From: JACKOB01 sp024234575
Lineage (GTDB): Bacteria > Pseudomonadota > Gammaproteobacteria > Pseudomonadales > Oleiphilaceae
Reading direction: 5' to 3'
NCBI GenBank assembly: GCA_051208035.1
Contig: JBPJFZ010000009.1
Span: 124,001 to 188,000, forward strand
DNA: 64,000 bases
Shown: positions 1-9,122 of the stretch, one piece after another
How positions within the stretch are numbered: the first letter of the stretch is position 1
How the letters are laid out: each line of letters opens with the position of its first letter
Translations under genes and position numbers: made by a program
The notes under the pieces: generated by a model
What the model saw: the letters and a program-made list of their open reading frames with translations, nothing else
The model's database searches: none
Told to the model about the DNA's origin: nothing

Positions 1-31
1 TCTTGCGAATCAATACAGGATAACGACGAAA

Positions 32-1675
32 ATGAGATGCGAACGTGCCACGACGGCCAACTCAGCAAACTCGGGTCTTGGATATTTTTTAGCTTTCTTT
101 GTCATGATGTGGTGTGCGGTTGCCACAGCTGATGAAAATTTTGACCAGGCTTTATCCAAGATCGAGAGCGGAAAATTTACAACTATATCAGAGGGCGTTG
201 CACTACTTGTTGATAGCGACGATGCACGCGTAGCCTCTGTTCTTAATGCGTTAACTGACGGGGCGTTGTATCGCTACAAGTCAGAAAACACGCTGGTTTA
301 CTTGCACGATAAAAATGACGAAGGTTACGTTGTTTCTTACGTTTCATCTGCGCAAAAGGCTGGTGAAAAATTTGTCGTGAAGTCTTCTGCTGTCAAACGT
401 GTCGGTGTCAACAACAATCTACGTAACGAAATTAGTAGTGCACTGGCAACACTTAATCTGAAAAACCCGAATGTTGAGATTCGGTTAAATGCACTGCGTG
501 AAAGCCTGGGCTCATTAAATCCAGTCAGCTTAAAAACCATTACGAAAATGGCGGATACAGAGAAAAACGCCGAGGCCAAAGAGCTGATTAGAACCGCCAT
601 GGCGATGGGTGGGTTGAAATCAGAGGATACGGCTATTCAGCTCACTTCAATTAGTGCATTAAAAGATAGCCTTGAACCTGCCGTTAAACTCGCCCTGATC
701 AATATGGAAAGTGCATCGGATAATGCCGCGGTAAAACGGGCGGCGAAAGCGGCGTTGAAAGGCATTGAAGAAAAATTAGTGCGCTATAGCCATCTTGAAA
801 CCTTATTCTTCGGCTTAAGTCTGGGTTCTGTATTGGTGCTGGCAGCTATCGGTCTGGCCATTACGTTTGGCGTGATGGGCGTTATCAACATGGCCCATGG
901 CGAGCTGATTATGATTGGCGCCTATACCACTTATGTTATTCAGCTAATGATGCCAAATCATATCGAGTATTCTCTATTTGTTGCAGTGCCTGCGGCATTT
1001 CTAATTTCTGGCCTGGTAGGTATTGCTATTGAACGCGGCGTTATTCGCTTTTTGTATGGACGCCCATTAGAGACTTTGCTGGCAACCTTCGGTGTCAGTT
1101 TGATTCTGCAACAGGCGGTAAGAACCATTTTCTCGCCATTGAATCGCTCTGTTGAAACACCCGACTGGATGAGTGGCTTATGGCAGATTAACCCGGTGTT
1201 TTCACTGACCCTTAACCGTCTGTATATCATTATTTTCTGCTTTATGGTGTTTGCTGCGCTGTTTCTTATATTGCGCAAAACCGCATTGGGTTTGCAGGTG
1301 CGGGCTGTGTCGCAAAACCGGTCTATGGCAAGAGCCATGGGTGTTCGCTCTGAATGGGTCGATGCAATGACCTTTGGTCTCGGATCAGGTATCGCCGGTG
1401 TTGCTGGTGTGGCGTTAAGTCAGCTGACCAATGTGGGGCCAAACCTGGGGCAGGCCTATATTATTGATTCGTTTATGGTGGTGGTCTTTGGTGGTGTCGG
1501 TAATTTATGGGGAGTGATGGTGGCGGGACTATCTCTAGGTGTTGCCAATAAATTCCTTGAGCCATTTGCCGGTGCAGTGCTCGCCAAAATTCTGGTGCTG
1601 GTGTTTATCATCCTGTTTATTCAGAAACGGCCAAGAGGTCTGTTTCCACAGAAAGGACGCGCTGCGGAGGGTTAA
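32..1675 (+). CDS. urtB: Urea ABC transporter permease UrtB
   Basis: One of two inner-membrane permease subunits of the high-affinity urea importer UrtABCDE. The 547-aa product has a signal-like N-terminus (hydrophobic stretch near residues 17-30, then an AxA-type end), a helical soluble region to about residue 245, and a LivH-type multi-spanning permease domain (about 255-540). The long N-terminal extension is typical of UrtB and separates it from ordinary LivH. The next gene starts 3 bases after the stop. The start at 32 has only a weak AGGA upstream. The urtA binding protein would lie just before the window. Its position ahead of urease genes supports urea as substrate. Confidence 0.93.
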   Translation: MRCERATTANSANSGLGYFLAFFVMMWCAVATADENFDQALSKIESGKFTTISEGVALLVDSDDARVASVLNALTDGALYRYKSENTLVYLHDKNDEGYVVSYVSSAQKAGEKFVVKSSAVKRVGVNNNLRNEISSALATLNLKNPNVEIRLNALRESLGSLNPVSLKTITKMADTEKNAEAKELIRTAMAMGGLKSEDTAIQLTSISALKDSLEPAVKLALINMESASDNAAVKRAAKAALKGIEEKLVRYSHLETLFFGLSLGSVLVLAAIGLAITFGVMGVINMAHGELIMIGAYTTYVIQLMMPNHIEYSLFVAVPAAFLISGLVGIAIERGVIRFLYGRPLETLLATFGVSLILQQAVRTIFSPLNRSVETPDWMSGLWQINPVFSLTLNRLYIIIFCFMVFAALFLILRKTALGLQVRAVSQNRSMARAMGVRSEWVDAMTFGLGSGIAGVAGVALSQLTNVGPNLGQAYIIDSFMVVVFGGVGNLWGVMVAGLSLGVANKFLEPFAGAVLAKILVLVFIILFIQKRPRGLFPQKGRAAEG

Positions 1676-1678
1676 TAA

Positions 1679-2785
1679 ATGGAAAATATAAAAACTGCGG
1701 CGGATATTGCCAAAGAAAATGCCCTGTTCGATCGTAAAAGCGTGTTATTTCTGGTGGTATTGGCCGCTGTGTGTGTGTTTGTTGCCGTCACCAACATGCT
1801 GTTTCCGGAAGATAGTGCGCTGCATGTACCCACTTATACGGTCAGTCTGCTAGGCAAGTATTTAACCTATGCCTTACTGGCAGTCGCCGTGGATCTCATC
1901 TGGGGGTTTATGGGGGTGCTGAGTTTAGGCCATGCCGCATTCTTCGCACTTGGCGGCTATGCCATGGGAATGTATCTGATGCGTCAGATAGGTGATCGTG
2001 GTGTGTATGGCAACCCCGAATTGCCGGACTTTATGGTTTTTCTTAACTGGACAGAGCTGCCTTGGTTCTGGTCCGGATTTGATAACTTTGGCTTCGCGAT
2101 GTTGATGGTCGTGCTGGCTCCTGGATTGCTGGCCTTTATATTTGGCTGGCTGGCGTTTAGATCGCGGGTAACGGGTGTTTATCTCTCGATTATTACCCAG
2201 GCTCTCACCTATGCGCTGATGCTGGCATTCTTCCGTAACGAAATGGGTTTTGGCGGCAACAATGGCTTAACTGACTTTAAAGACATTCTCGGCTTTAGCT
2301 TGCAAGGAGATGGAATGCGCCTGACGCTGTTTCTAGTGTCCGGACTGGCCTTGGCCTTAGGTTATATCGCTTGCCGTTATATTACGGTGTCGAAGCTGGG
2401 TCGAGTCACTATCGCCATTCGTGATGCAGAAAGCCGTACCCGCTTTACCGGCTATAAAGTACACAACATCAAGTTGTGGATCTTCACATTTTCAGCTGCA
2501 TTGGCAGGAATCGCCGGGGCGTTGTATGTGCCACAAGTGGGCATTATCAATCCCGGTGAGTTTTCACCGCTTAACTCAATAGAAGTGGTGGTGTGGGTGG
2601 CTGTCGGTGGTCGTGCGACTCTTTATGGCGCTGTTGTTGGGGCGATTGTTGTGAATTATGCGAAATCCTGGTTTACCGCCGTACTGCCTGAGGTATGGTT
2701 GTTTGCGTTAGGCGGTTTATTTGTACTGGTAACTTTATTTTTACCACAGGGCATCGTGGGCTTGTTACGCAGGAGGAGCGCATAA
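1679..2785 (+). CDS. urtC: Urea ABC transporter permease UrtC
   Basis: Second permease subunit, LivM type, 368 aa, with about ten hydrophobic segments and a short cytoplasmic N-terminus. It pairs with UrtB to form the urea channel. The start follows urtB by three bases. The stop overlaps the ATG of urtD by one base (TAATG), so the two are translationally coupled. The family is clear from the LivM-type core and its place between urtB and the two ATPases. Confidence 0.93.
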   Translation: MENIKTAADIAKENALFDRKSVLFLVVLAAVCVFVAVTNMLFPEDSALHVPTYTVSLLGKYLTYALLAVAVDLIWGFMGVLSLGHAAFFALGGYAMGMYLMRQIGDRGVYGNPELPDFMVFLNWTELPWFWSGFDNFGFAMLMVVLAPGLLAFIFGWLAFRSRVTGVYLSIITQALTYALMLAFFRNEMGFGGNNGLTDFKDILGFSLQGDGMRLTLFLVSGLALALGYIACRYITVSKLGRVTIAIRDAESRTRFTGYKVHNIKLWIFTFSAALAGIAGALYVPQVGIINPGEFSPLNSIEVVVWVAVGGRATLYGAVVGAIVVNYAKSWFTAVLPEVWLFALGGLFVLVTLFLPQGIVGLLRRRSA

Positions 2786-3621
2786 TGGGTTTTTCAGTAG
2801 GCGGATATTTAGAAGCAATTAGGCATCGTGATAGGGTGTTTGATTTTCTGGCACCACAGGCGAGCATGAATCTGGATGTAAGCAAAGGCTACATCCTGTA
2901 TCTGGAAGATATTAACGTTTCCTTTGATGGTTTCAAGGCAATCAATAACCTTAATTTGTACATTAAAGAAGGTGAGTTGCGCTGCATCATTGGCCCGAAT
3001 GGGGCGGGAAAAACAACGATGATGGATATCATCACCGGTAAAACTACACCGGATTCCGGTAGCGCCTGGTTTGGTCAGCGGCTCAATCTGCTCGAGATGG
3101 ATGAGCCTGCCATTGCAACAGCAGGTATTGGCCGAAAGTTTCAGAAGCCGACGGTTTTTGAAGAGCATACGGTTTTCGATAACCTTGATCTGGCTATGGC
3201 GGGCAACAAAAATGTGATGGCGCTGCTCAGTGCACGGCTCAACACGGCGCAGAAAGAACGTATTGCCGAGGTGATGGAAATGATCGGCTTGGCCGATCAT
3301 CGTTACCAGCGCGCCGGGTCTTTATCACACGGGCAAAAGCAGTGGTTAGAGATTGGTATGTTGTTGATGCAGAACCCCAAGCTGTTGCTGGTGGATGAGC
3401 CGGTGGCCGGTATGACCCATCAGGAAATGGATCGCACTGCCGAGCTGCTGAATTCTCTGGCTGGCCGTCACTCGGTTGTGGTGGTGGAGCACGACATGGA
3501 TTTCGTGCGCTCGATTGCCAGAAACGTAACGGTACTTCATCAAGGCAGCGTCTTGATGGAAGGGACGATGGATCAGGTGCAAAGCGATCCAAAGGTCAAA
3601 GAAGTGTATTTGGGGGAATAA
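2785..3621 (+). CDS. urtD: Urea ABC transporter ATPase UrtD
   Basis: LivG-type ATPase of the urea importer, 278 aa from the chosen start. Walker A GPNGAGKTT lies at residues 70-78, the signature is LSHGQ, and Walker B is LLLVDEP. An open frame extends 90 bases upstream into urtC. The ATG at 2785 is preferred because AGGAGGAG lies 6-14 bases upstream and it overlaps the urtC stop by one base. It should act as a heterodimer with UrtE on the cytoplasmic face. Confidence 0.93.
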   Translation: MGFSVGGYLEAIRHRDRVFDFLAPQASMNLDVSKGYILYLEDINVSFDGFKAINNLNLYIKEGELRCIIGPNGAGKTTMMDIITGKTTPDSGSAWFGQRLNLLEMDEPAIATAGIGRKFQKPTVFEEHTVFDNLDLAMAGNKNVMALLSARLNTAQKERIAEVMEMIGLADHRYQRAGSLSHGQKQWLEIGMLLMQNPKLLLVDEPVAGMTHQEMDRTAELLNSLAGRHSVVVVEHDMDFVRSIARNVTVLHQGSVLMEGTMDQVQSDPKVKEVYLGE

Positions 3622-3622
3622 C

Positions 3623-4318
3623 ATGCTCAACGTACAAGGGTTAAATCAGTTTTACGGAGAGAGCCATACACTTTGGGATCTCAACGTCGACATTGTCGCC
3701 GGAAAATGCACGGTCTTGATGGGGCGTAATGGCGTTGGTAAAACCACTTTGCTTAACGCGGTGATGGGGTTGCTGCCTGTTCAGTCTGGAAAAATTGTTT
3801 TTAATGGCGCGGACATTACCAAAATGTCTGCGGAAAAACGTGCCTATGCCGGGATTGGCTATGTGCCGCAGGGACGACAGATTTTTTCGATGCTGACGGT
3901 CGAAGAGAACCTGAAAATTGGCTTGCCTGTGCGCAAGGATAAAGCCAGGCAGGTGCCACCTTTTATCTATGAGCTGTTTCCAGTGTTGAAGGAAATGTTA
4001 CATCGCCGGGGCGGTGATCTTTCGGGTGGTCAGCAGCAACAGTTGGCGATTGGGCGGGCGTTGGTCATTGATCCGAAACTGCTGATTTTAGATGAACCCA
4101 CTGAAGGTATTCAGCCTAACGTGGTGCAGGAGATCGGTGATGTGATTCGCAAACTTAATCGCGAGCTGGGATTGACGGTGATGCTGGTTGAGCAGAAACT
4201 GCCTTTTGCCCGAAAGGTAGGTGATAATTTTTGCATCATGGATCGTGGACGTCAGGTAGCGGCAGGTGAAATGGCTGCACTCGATGAAACATTGATCAAA
4301 ACCTATCTGACGGTTTAA
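3623..4318 (+). CDS. urtE: Urea ABC transporter ATPase UrtE
   Basis: LivF-type ATPase, 231 aa. Walker A GRNGVGKT is at residues 34-41, signature LSGGQ, and Walker B LLILDEPTEG. It starts one base after the urtD stop and is the last urt gene. A 73-base gap separates it from ureD. That gap has no obvious terminator, so the urt and ure genes may be cotranscribed. Confidence 0.93.
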   Translation: MLNVQGLNQFYGESHTLWDLNVDIVAGKCTVLMGRNGVGKTTLLNAVMGLLPVQSGKIVFNGADITKMSAEKRAYAGIGYVPQGRQIFSMLTVEENLKIGLPVRKDKARQVPPFIYELFPVLKEMLHRRGGDLSGGQQQQLAIGRALVIDPKLLILDEPTEGIQPNVVQEIGDVIRKLNRELGLTVMLVEQKLPFARKVGDNFCIMDRGRQVAAGEMAALDETLIKTYLTV

Positions 4319-4391
4319 GAGGTGTGACGATACCTGGATGTGTCGCCGCATATTTAAGCTGACAAGTGACGATAAGTGAAAAGGATACGCC

Positions 4392-5339
4392 ATGACAGCC
4401 TTTGAGAAAGGCGTAACGATTTGCCCCGCTGACAAACCCGCGAATGTCGAGGGCTTCGGCCCATCACGACATTGGTCGGCGGGGCTCCAACTTGGCTTCA
4501 CAAAAAAAGCAGAGAAGACCGTTCTGTCAGAGATGTCTTTCCAAGGGCCCTTGCGCGTGCAGCGGCCTTTTTATCCGGAAGCGGGCGTTTGTCATCTCTA
4601 TGTGCTGCATCCACCGGGTGGTTTGGTTAGTGGTGATGAGGTGCGAATTAGTATGCGAGCCGGTGCTGCATCGGCGGCGCTGGTAACGACCCCCTCCGCC
4701 GGTAAGATTTATCATTCTGACAGCTACGATGTCTCGCAGGTGCAGGCAACCGACATTGTGGTTGAAAATGCCGACTTCGAGTGGCTGCCACAGGAGACCA
4801 TCGTATTTAATGGTGCTAACGGCACCCTGGATACCCGTGTGCATTTGCAGGGCGAGTCACGTTTTATTGGCTGGGATATCTTTTGTCTCGGACGTACGGC
4901 CGGGGATCAGCCTTTTAATAAGGGGCGACTAACGCAAAAACTGTTGCTTTTTTACAACAACAAGCCGTTGCTAAGTGAGCGTCAACACATTGAGCTTAGT
5001 CTTATTAAAGACCAGGCAAACCACGAAAACTGCCTCACAGCGGCCTGGGGTTTTAGCGGTGCGACGGTATCGGGAACCCTCTTTGCCACTGGCTTTACCG
5101 GCCAAGTACAGCCGGTTATCGACGCATTACGTACTGAGCTGAACGAGCAACGAAAGGCTAGTGTGGCATCTGCACAACGATGTTTGTTTTCAGTAACGTA
5201 TAAACTGGGCGTTTTATTAGTACGCTATCTAGGGCATGATTCGGAGGAAGCCAAACAATTGTTTGTGCGGGCCTGGCAGATTATTCGTCCGACTTTGTTA
5301 CAACGACCGGCAACGACACCTCGAATTTGGTTAACCTGA
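4392..5339 (+). CDS. ureD: Urease accessory protein UreD
   Basis: UreD (UreH) family chaperone, 315 aa, which binds the urease apoenzyme together with UreF and UreG and channels nickel to the active site. The sequence shows the family's beta-rich layout, including the PGGLVSGDE stretch near residues 75-83 and the WLPQETI motif near 135. AAGGAT lies just ahead of the ATG at 4392. Placement directly upstream of ureABC is the common ureDABC order. Confidence 0.93.
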   Translation: MTAFEKGVTICPADKPANVEGFGPSRHWSAGLQLGFTKKAEKTVLSEMSFQGPLRVQRPFYPEAGVCHLYVLHPPGGLVSGDEVRISMRAGAASAALVTTPSAGKIYHSDSYDVSQVQATDIVVENADFEWLPQETIVFNGANGTLDTRVHLQGESRFIGWDIFCLGRTAGDQPFNKGRLTQKLLLFYNNKPLLSERQHIELSLIKDQANHENCLTAAWGFSGATVSGTLFATGFTGQVQPVIDALRTELNEQRKASVASAQRCLFSVTYKLGVLLVRYLGHDSEEAKQLFVRAWQIIRPTLLQRPATTPRIWLT

Positions 5340-5357
5340 ACAATAAAGAGAAAAAGC

Positions 5358-5660
5358 ATGGAATTATCACCCAGAGAGAAAGATAAACTGTTGATCTTTA
5401 CCGCTGCCCTGGTTGCGGAGAGGCGCAAAGCACGCGGCGTGAAACTGAACTATCCAGAAGCCGTTGCGTTGATTAGCGCTGAAATTATGGAAGGTGCCAG
5501 AGATGGTAAAACCGTTGCTGAGTTGATGAGTGCTGGCCGTCATATTTTAACTCGTGATGATGTGATGGAAGGTGTGCCAGAGATGATTCACGACGTTCAG
5601 GTTGAGGCAACATTTCCTGACGGGACTAAACTGGTAACGGTACACGATCCGATTCAATAG
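5358..5660 (+). CDS. ureA: Urease gamma subunit UreA
   Basis: Small structural urease subunit, 100 aa, the usual length for bacteria with three separate subunits. The N-terminus MELSPREKDKLL and the LNYPEAVALI stretch are diagnostic. It assembles with UreB and UreC into a (UreABC)3 enzyme in the cytoplasm. It follows ureD by 18 bases. Confidence 0.97.
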   Translation: MELSPREKDKLLIFTAALVAERRKARGVKLNYPEAVALISAEIMEGARDGKTVAELMSAGRHILTRDDVMEGVPEMIHDVQVEATFPDGTKLVTVHDPIQ

Positions 5661-5728
5661 TGACCATCGAATAATAAACGCTCGTAAAGCGCATTGTCGT
5701 GAAGAGAGCTGTGACATAAGGAGCCCCT

Positions 5729-6037
5729 ATGATTCCTGGCGAATATAAAATTACTCCCGGCGAAATAGAACTGAATATCGGGCGGCAGCAGATAACTATC
5801 GAGGTTGCCAACACCGGTGACCGACCGGTACAGGTCGGATCGCATTATCATTTTGCCGAAACGAATCCTGCACTTCATTTTGACCGCAAGCAGGCGCGAG
5901 GGTATCGACTCGATATCGCCGCAGGAACCGCCGTTAGGTTTGAGCCGGGCCAGAAACGCACGGTGACACTGGTCGCCTTGGCTGGCAAACGCGAGGTGTT
6001 TGGCTTTCGCGGTGATGTGATGGGTGCTTTAGAGTAG
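5729..6037 (+). CDS. ureB: Urease beta subunit UreB
   Basis: Urease beta subunit, 102 aa, starting with the characteristic MIPGEYKI. The motifs VGSHYHFAE and RLDIAAGTAVRFEPG are typical of the family. AAGGAG lies six bases before the ATG. The 68-base gap to ureA has no open frame of interest. Structural partner of UreA and UreC. Confidence 0.97.
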   Translation: MIPGEYKITPGEIELNIGRQQITIEVANTGDRPVQVGSHYHFAETNPALHFDRKQARGYRLDIAAGTAVRFEPGQKRTVTLVALAGKREVFGFRGDVMGALE

Positions 6038-6131
6038 CAAAGAACGCTGGTTTGTTAGGCACTGAGAGTGCAAAGACTATTGGTTGCAACGGATAACCGG
6101 TACAGATAACAAGGCACAAGGGATAAAAATA

Positions 6132-7838
6132 ATGGCAAAGATCTCTCGTCAGGCATACGCAGAAATGTTTGGGCCAACCGTTGGCGATAAAGTCCGGTTA
6201 GCAGACACTGAACTCTGGATAAAAGTTGAAAAAGATCTAACGATTTACGGCGACGAAGTGAAGTTTGGTGGCGGTAAAGTTATTCGTGATGGCATGGGCC
6301 AGTCGCAGCGGCCAGCCGCTGAAGTGATGGATCTGGTAATTACCAATGCTCTGATTGTAGATCACTGGGGCATCATTAAGGCTGATGTCGGTGTTAAAAA
6401 TGGCAGAATCGCCGCAATCGGCAAAGCGGGCAATCCGGATACGCAGCAAGGTGTCGATATTATTATTGGGCCCGGAACGGAAGTGCTTGCTGGTGAAGGT
6501 CAAATACTGACAGCGGGTGCGATCGATGCGCACATTCATTTTATTTGTCCGCAACAGGTAGAAGAGGCGTTGATGTCGGGCACAACGACGATGCTCGGCG
6601 GCGGTACTGGCCCAGCAACTGGCACCAATGCAACAACATGCACGCCCGGGCCCTGGAATATTGGCCTGATGTTGCAGGCAACCGACAGCATGCCTATGAA
6701 TTTTGGTTTCCTGGGTAAGGGCAATGCCAGTCAGCCCGAGGGCTTGGCCGAGCAAATCGAAGCCGGTGCGTTTGGTTTAAAACTGCACGAAGACTGGGGC
6801 ACGACGCCTGCCGCGATTGATTGCTGCCTGACGGTGGCTGACAAGTACGATGTGCAGGTGGCAATTCATACCGACACGCTGAATGAGTCTGGATTTGTCG
6901 AAGATACACTGGCAGCATTTAAAGGCCGTTGTATTCATACTTACCACACTGAGGGCGCGGGCGGCGGTCATGCCCCGGATATTATCAAGGCGGTAGGGCA
7001 GCCCAATGTATTACCTTCGTCCACCAACCCGACACGGCCTTACACCGTCAATACGATTGATGAACATCTCGATATGCTGATGGTTTGTCATCACCTGGAC
7101 CCAAATATTCCTGAAGATGTCGCGTTTGCTGATTCGCGTATCCGCAAAGAAACCATCGCTGCAGAAGATATCCTGCATGACATGGGCGTGTTTTCGATGA
7201 TCGCGTCAGATTCACAGGCGATGGGTAGAATTGGTGAGGTGATCTGCCGTACCTGGCAAACCGCACATAAAATGAAAGTGCAGCGTGGCGAGCTGGCCGA
7301 AGATAAAGGCTCGGAAGCAGATAATTTTAGGGTGCGTCGCTATATCGCTAAATACACCATCAACCCGGCGATAACCCATGGTATTAGCCACGAGGTAGGG
7401 TCGATTGAAGTAGGCAAGCTGGCCGACCTGGTGTTGTGGAAGCCGGCCTTCTTTGGCGTGAAGCCATCGATGATTCTGAAGGGCGGATTTATTGCAGCGG
7501 CCCCGATGGGTGACCCTAATGCCTCGATTCCGACACCGCAACCGGTACACTATCGCTATATGTTTGGTGCCTTCGGCAAAGCGACAGCGAAAACCTGTGT
7601 CACCTTCGTATCACAGGCGGCATTGAACAATAACGTTGGCCAAACTCTTGGTTTGGATCGAACGTTGATTGCCTGTAAGGGGACGCGCTCGGTGACCAAA
7701 GCTGACATGGTGCTTAACGATGCCATGCCAGTGATCGAGGTGGACGCGCAAACTTATGAAGTGAAAGCGGATGGCGTTTTGCTAACATGCGAGCCCGCAG
7801 AGGTTTTACCTCTGGCGCAGCGGTACTTTTTATTTTAA
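6132..7838 (+). CDS. ureC: Urease alpha (catalytic) subunit UreC
   Basis: Catalytic subunit hydrolysing urea to ammonia and carbamate, 568 aa. All nickel-site residues sit at textbook positions: H134, H136, carbamylated K217, H219, H246, H272, D360, plus flap residues C319 and H320. The frame is open 48 bases further upstream. The ATG at 6132 is chosen because the product then starts MAKISRQAYAEMFGPT like other UreC and AAGGGA lies upstream. The enzyme appears intact and active by sequence. Confidence 0.97.
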   Translation: MAKISRQAYAEMFGPTVGDKVRLADTELWIKVEKDLTIYGDEVKFGGGKVIRDGMGQSQRPAAEVMDLVITNALIVDHWGIIKADVGVKNGRIAAIGKAGNPDTQQGVDIIIGPGTEVLAGEGQILTAGAIDAHIHFICPQQVEEALMSGTTTMLGGGTGPATGTNATTCTPGPWNIGLMLQATDSMPMNFGFLGKGNASQPEGLAEQIEAGAFGLKLHEDWGTTPAAIDCCLTVADKYDVQVAIHTDTLNESGFVEDTLAAFKGRCIHTYHTEGAGGGHAPDIIKAVGQPNVLPSSTNPTRPYTVNTIDEHLDMLMVCHHLDPNIPEDVAFADSRIRKETIAAEDILHDMGVFSMIASDSQAMGRIGEVICRTWQTAHKMKVQRGELAEDKGSEADNFRVRRYIAKYTINPAITHGISHEVGSIEVGKLADLVLWKPAFFGVKPSMILKGGFIAAAPMGDPNASIPTPQPVHYRYMFGAFGKATAKTCVTFVSQAALNNNVGQTLGLDRTLIACKGTRSVTKADMVLNDAMPVIEVDAQTYEVKADGVLLTCEPAEVLPLAQRYFLF

Positions 7839-7860
7839 TGAGAGGCCACCCTAAAAAACA

Positions 7861-7897
7861 CCCGTCTTAAACCTCGCTTCGAACCAAGGTCGACGGG
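7861..7897 (+). other. Hairpin in the ureC-ureE gap
   Basis: The 107-base gap between ureC and ureE contains a two-part stem: CCCGTC (7861-7866) pairs with GACGGG (7892-7897), and ACCT (7871-7874) pairs with AGGT (7887-7890) inside it. No T-run follows, so it is not a convincing terminator. It could be an mRNA stability or processing element separating structural from late accessory genes. Confidence 0.35.
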
Positions 7898-7945
7898 GCA
7901 TTTGGGGGTGTACTCTCACAAGCGACAGCGAGAACTGATTTAACG

Positions 7946-8461
7946 ATGTTAAGACTTACAAAAAATCATGGGCAGATCCCTATTGCGGCGGATGCCGATA
8001 CATTGATACTTAACTTTCAGGATCGTACCCGGGGGCGATTGCGGGTGGTGACCAAATCTGGACAGGATGCCGGGATTTTTCTGGAACGTGGCAAAGTTTT
8101 GCAAGAGGGGGATGTGCTGCAAAGTGAGTGTGGCCAACAGGTGCGCATTGTTTGTGAGACCGAAGAGGTCGCCGAAGCGAAAGCAACCGACTGGCAGACC
8201 TTTGCCCGTTGTTGTTACCACCTGGGCAACCGACATGTGCCGCTGCAGGTGGGTGACAAGTGGCTGCGTATCAAACCTGATCATGTGTTAGAAGAAATGG
8301 TCGAATTGCTGGGGTTAACGGTTAAGCGCACCTCGGCGGCATTTTGCCCAGAGCAGGGTGCCTATGCGGGCGGCCATTCCCATAGTCATCATTCTCACGA
8401 TCACGATCACGATCACGATCACGATCACGATCACAGCCATTCCCACGGCGTGCACAAATGA
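7946..8461 (+). CDS. ureE: Urease nickel metallochaperone UreE
   Basis: UreE delivers Ni(II) to the UreDFG-apourease complex. The 171-aa product has the N-terminal UreE domain, the metal-binding C-terminal domain with the family GNRH motif (GNRHVPLQV near residue 92), and a 30-residue His/Asp tail with alternating His-Asp. The tail is encoded by six perfect GATCAC hexamers (8399-8434). Such His-rich tails store nickel. The stop overlaps the ureF start by four bases (ATGA). Confidence 0.95.
   Translation: MLRLTKNHGQIPIAADADTLILNFQDRTRGRLRVVTKSGQDAGIFLERGKVLQEGDVLQSECGQQVRIVCETEEVAEAKATDWQTFARCCYHLGNRHVPLQVGDKWLRIKPDHVLEEMVELLGLTVKRTSAAFCPEQGAYAGGHSHSHHSHDHDHDHDHDHDHSHSHGVHK
8399..8434 (+). 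repeat. GATCAC x6 microsatellite in ureE
   Basis: Six perfect tandem copies of GATCAC encode the alternating Asp-His part of the UreE tail. Being a multiple of three, copy-number change would alter tail length without breaking the frame. Confidence 0.9.
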
Positions 8462-9120
8462 GCACGCAATTACTCTCAGCCCTCTATCTGGCGAGCCCGG
8501 CCCTGCCCATCGGCGGGTTTGCTTATTCCCAGGGGCTGGAAAGCGCGATCGAGTTAGGCTGGGTAAAAGATGAGCCAACGTTGCAGAGCTGGTTGCAGGG
8601 CGTGCTGCACGAAGGGTTAGGACAGCTCGATTTACCGATCTTGTGGCGTTGCCTGGCTGCGGTAGAGAATAATGACCGGGCAGCACAGCATTACTGGAAT
8701 GACCTCACCTTTGCTAATCGCGAAACCCATGAGCTGGTTTTCGAAGAAGAGCAGCTGGGGGCAGCGCTACGCAAACTGCTTTTGTCCCTCAATAAAATTG
8801 ACGCTACAAGCCTGCCCGAGCAACCGTCTTATCTGCTTATGTTTGCAGTGGCAAGTGGTGTCATGCATCTCTCGGCAGAGAATGCCCTGGCAGCCTTTTG
8901 TTGGAGCTGGTTGGAGAATCAGGTTACCGTCGCCTGTAAAACTATTCCGCTTGGACAGACGGCGGCGCAAAGAGTGTTGCTACATTTAATGCCAGAAATC
9001 GAATTGGTGACGGCGAAATCTAAAATGACAAAAGATGATGACATAGGGGCGACTTTGCCGGGATTGATCATGGCCAGCGCCCTGCACGAAACACAATATT
9101 CAAGACTTTTCAGGAGTTAA
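8458..9120 (+). CDS. ureF: Urease accessory protein UreF
   Basis: UreF, 220 aa, an all-helical protein that bridges UreD and UreG and acts in GTP-dependent urease activation. The N-terminal motif SPALPIGGFAYSQGLE (about residues 13-28) is diagnostic. It overlaps the end of ureE by four bases and ureG starts two bases after its stop, so ureE-F-G are coupled. Confidence 0.95.
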   Translation: MSTQLLSALYLASPALPIGGFAYSQGLESAIELGWVKDEPTLQSWLQGVLHEGLGQLDLPILWRCLAAVENNDRAAQHYWNDLTFANRETHELVFEEEQLGAALRKLLLSLNKIDATSLPEQPSYLLMFAVASGVMHLSAENALAAFCWSWLENQVTVACKTIPLGQTAAQRVLLHLMPEIELVTAKSKMTKDDDIGATLPGLIMASALHETQYSRLFRS

Positions 9121-9122
9121 GT

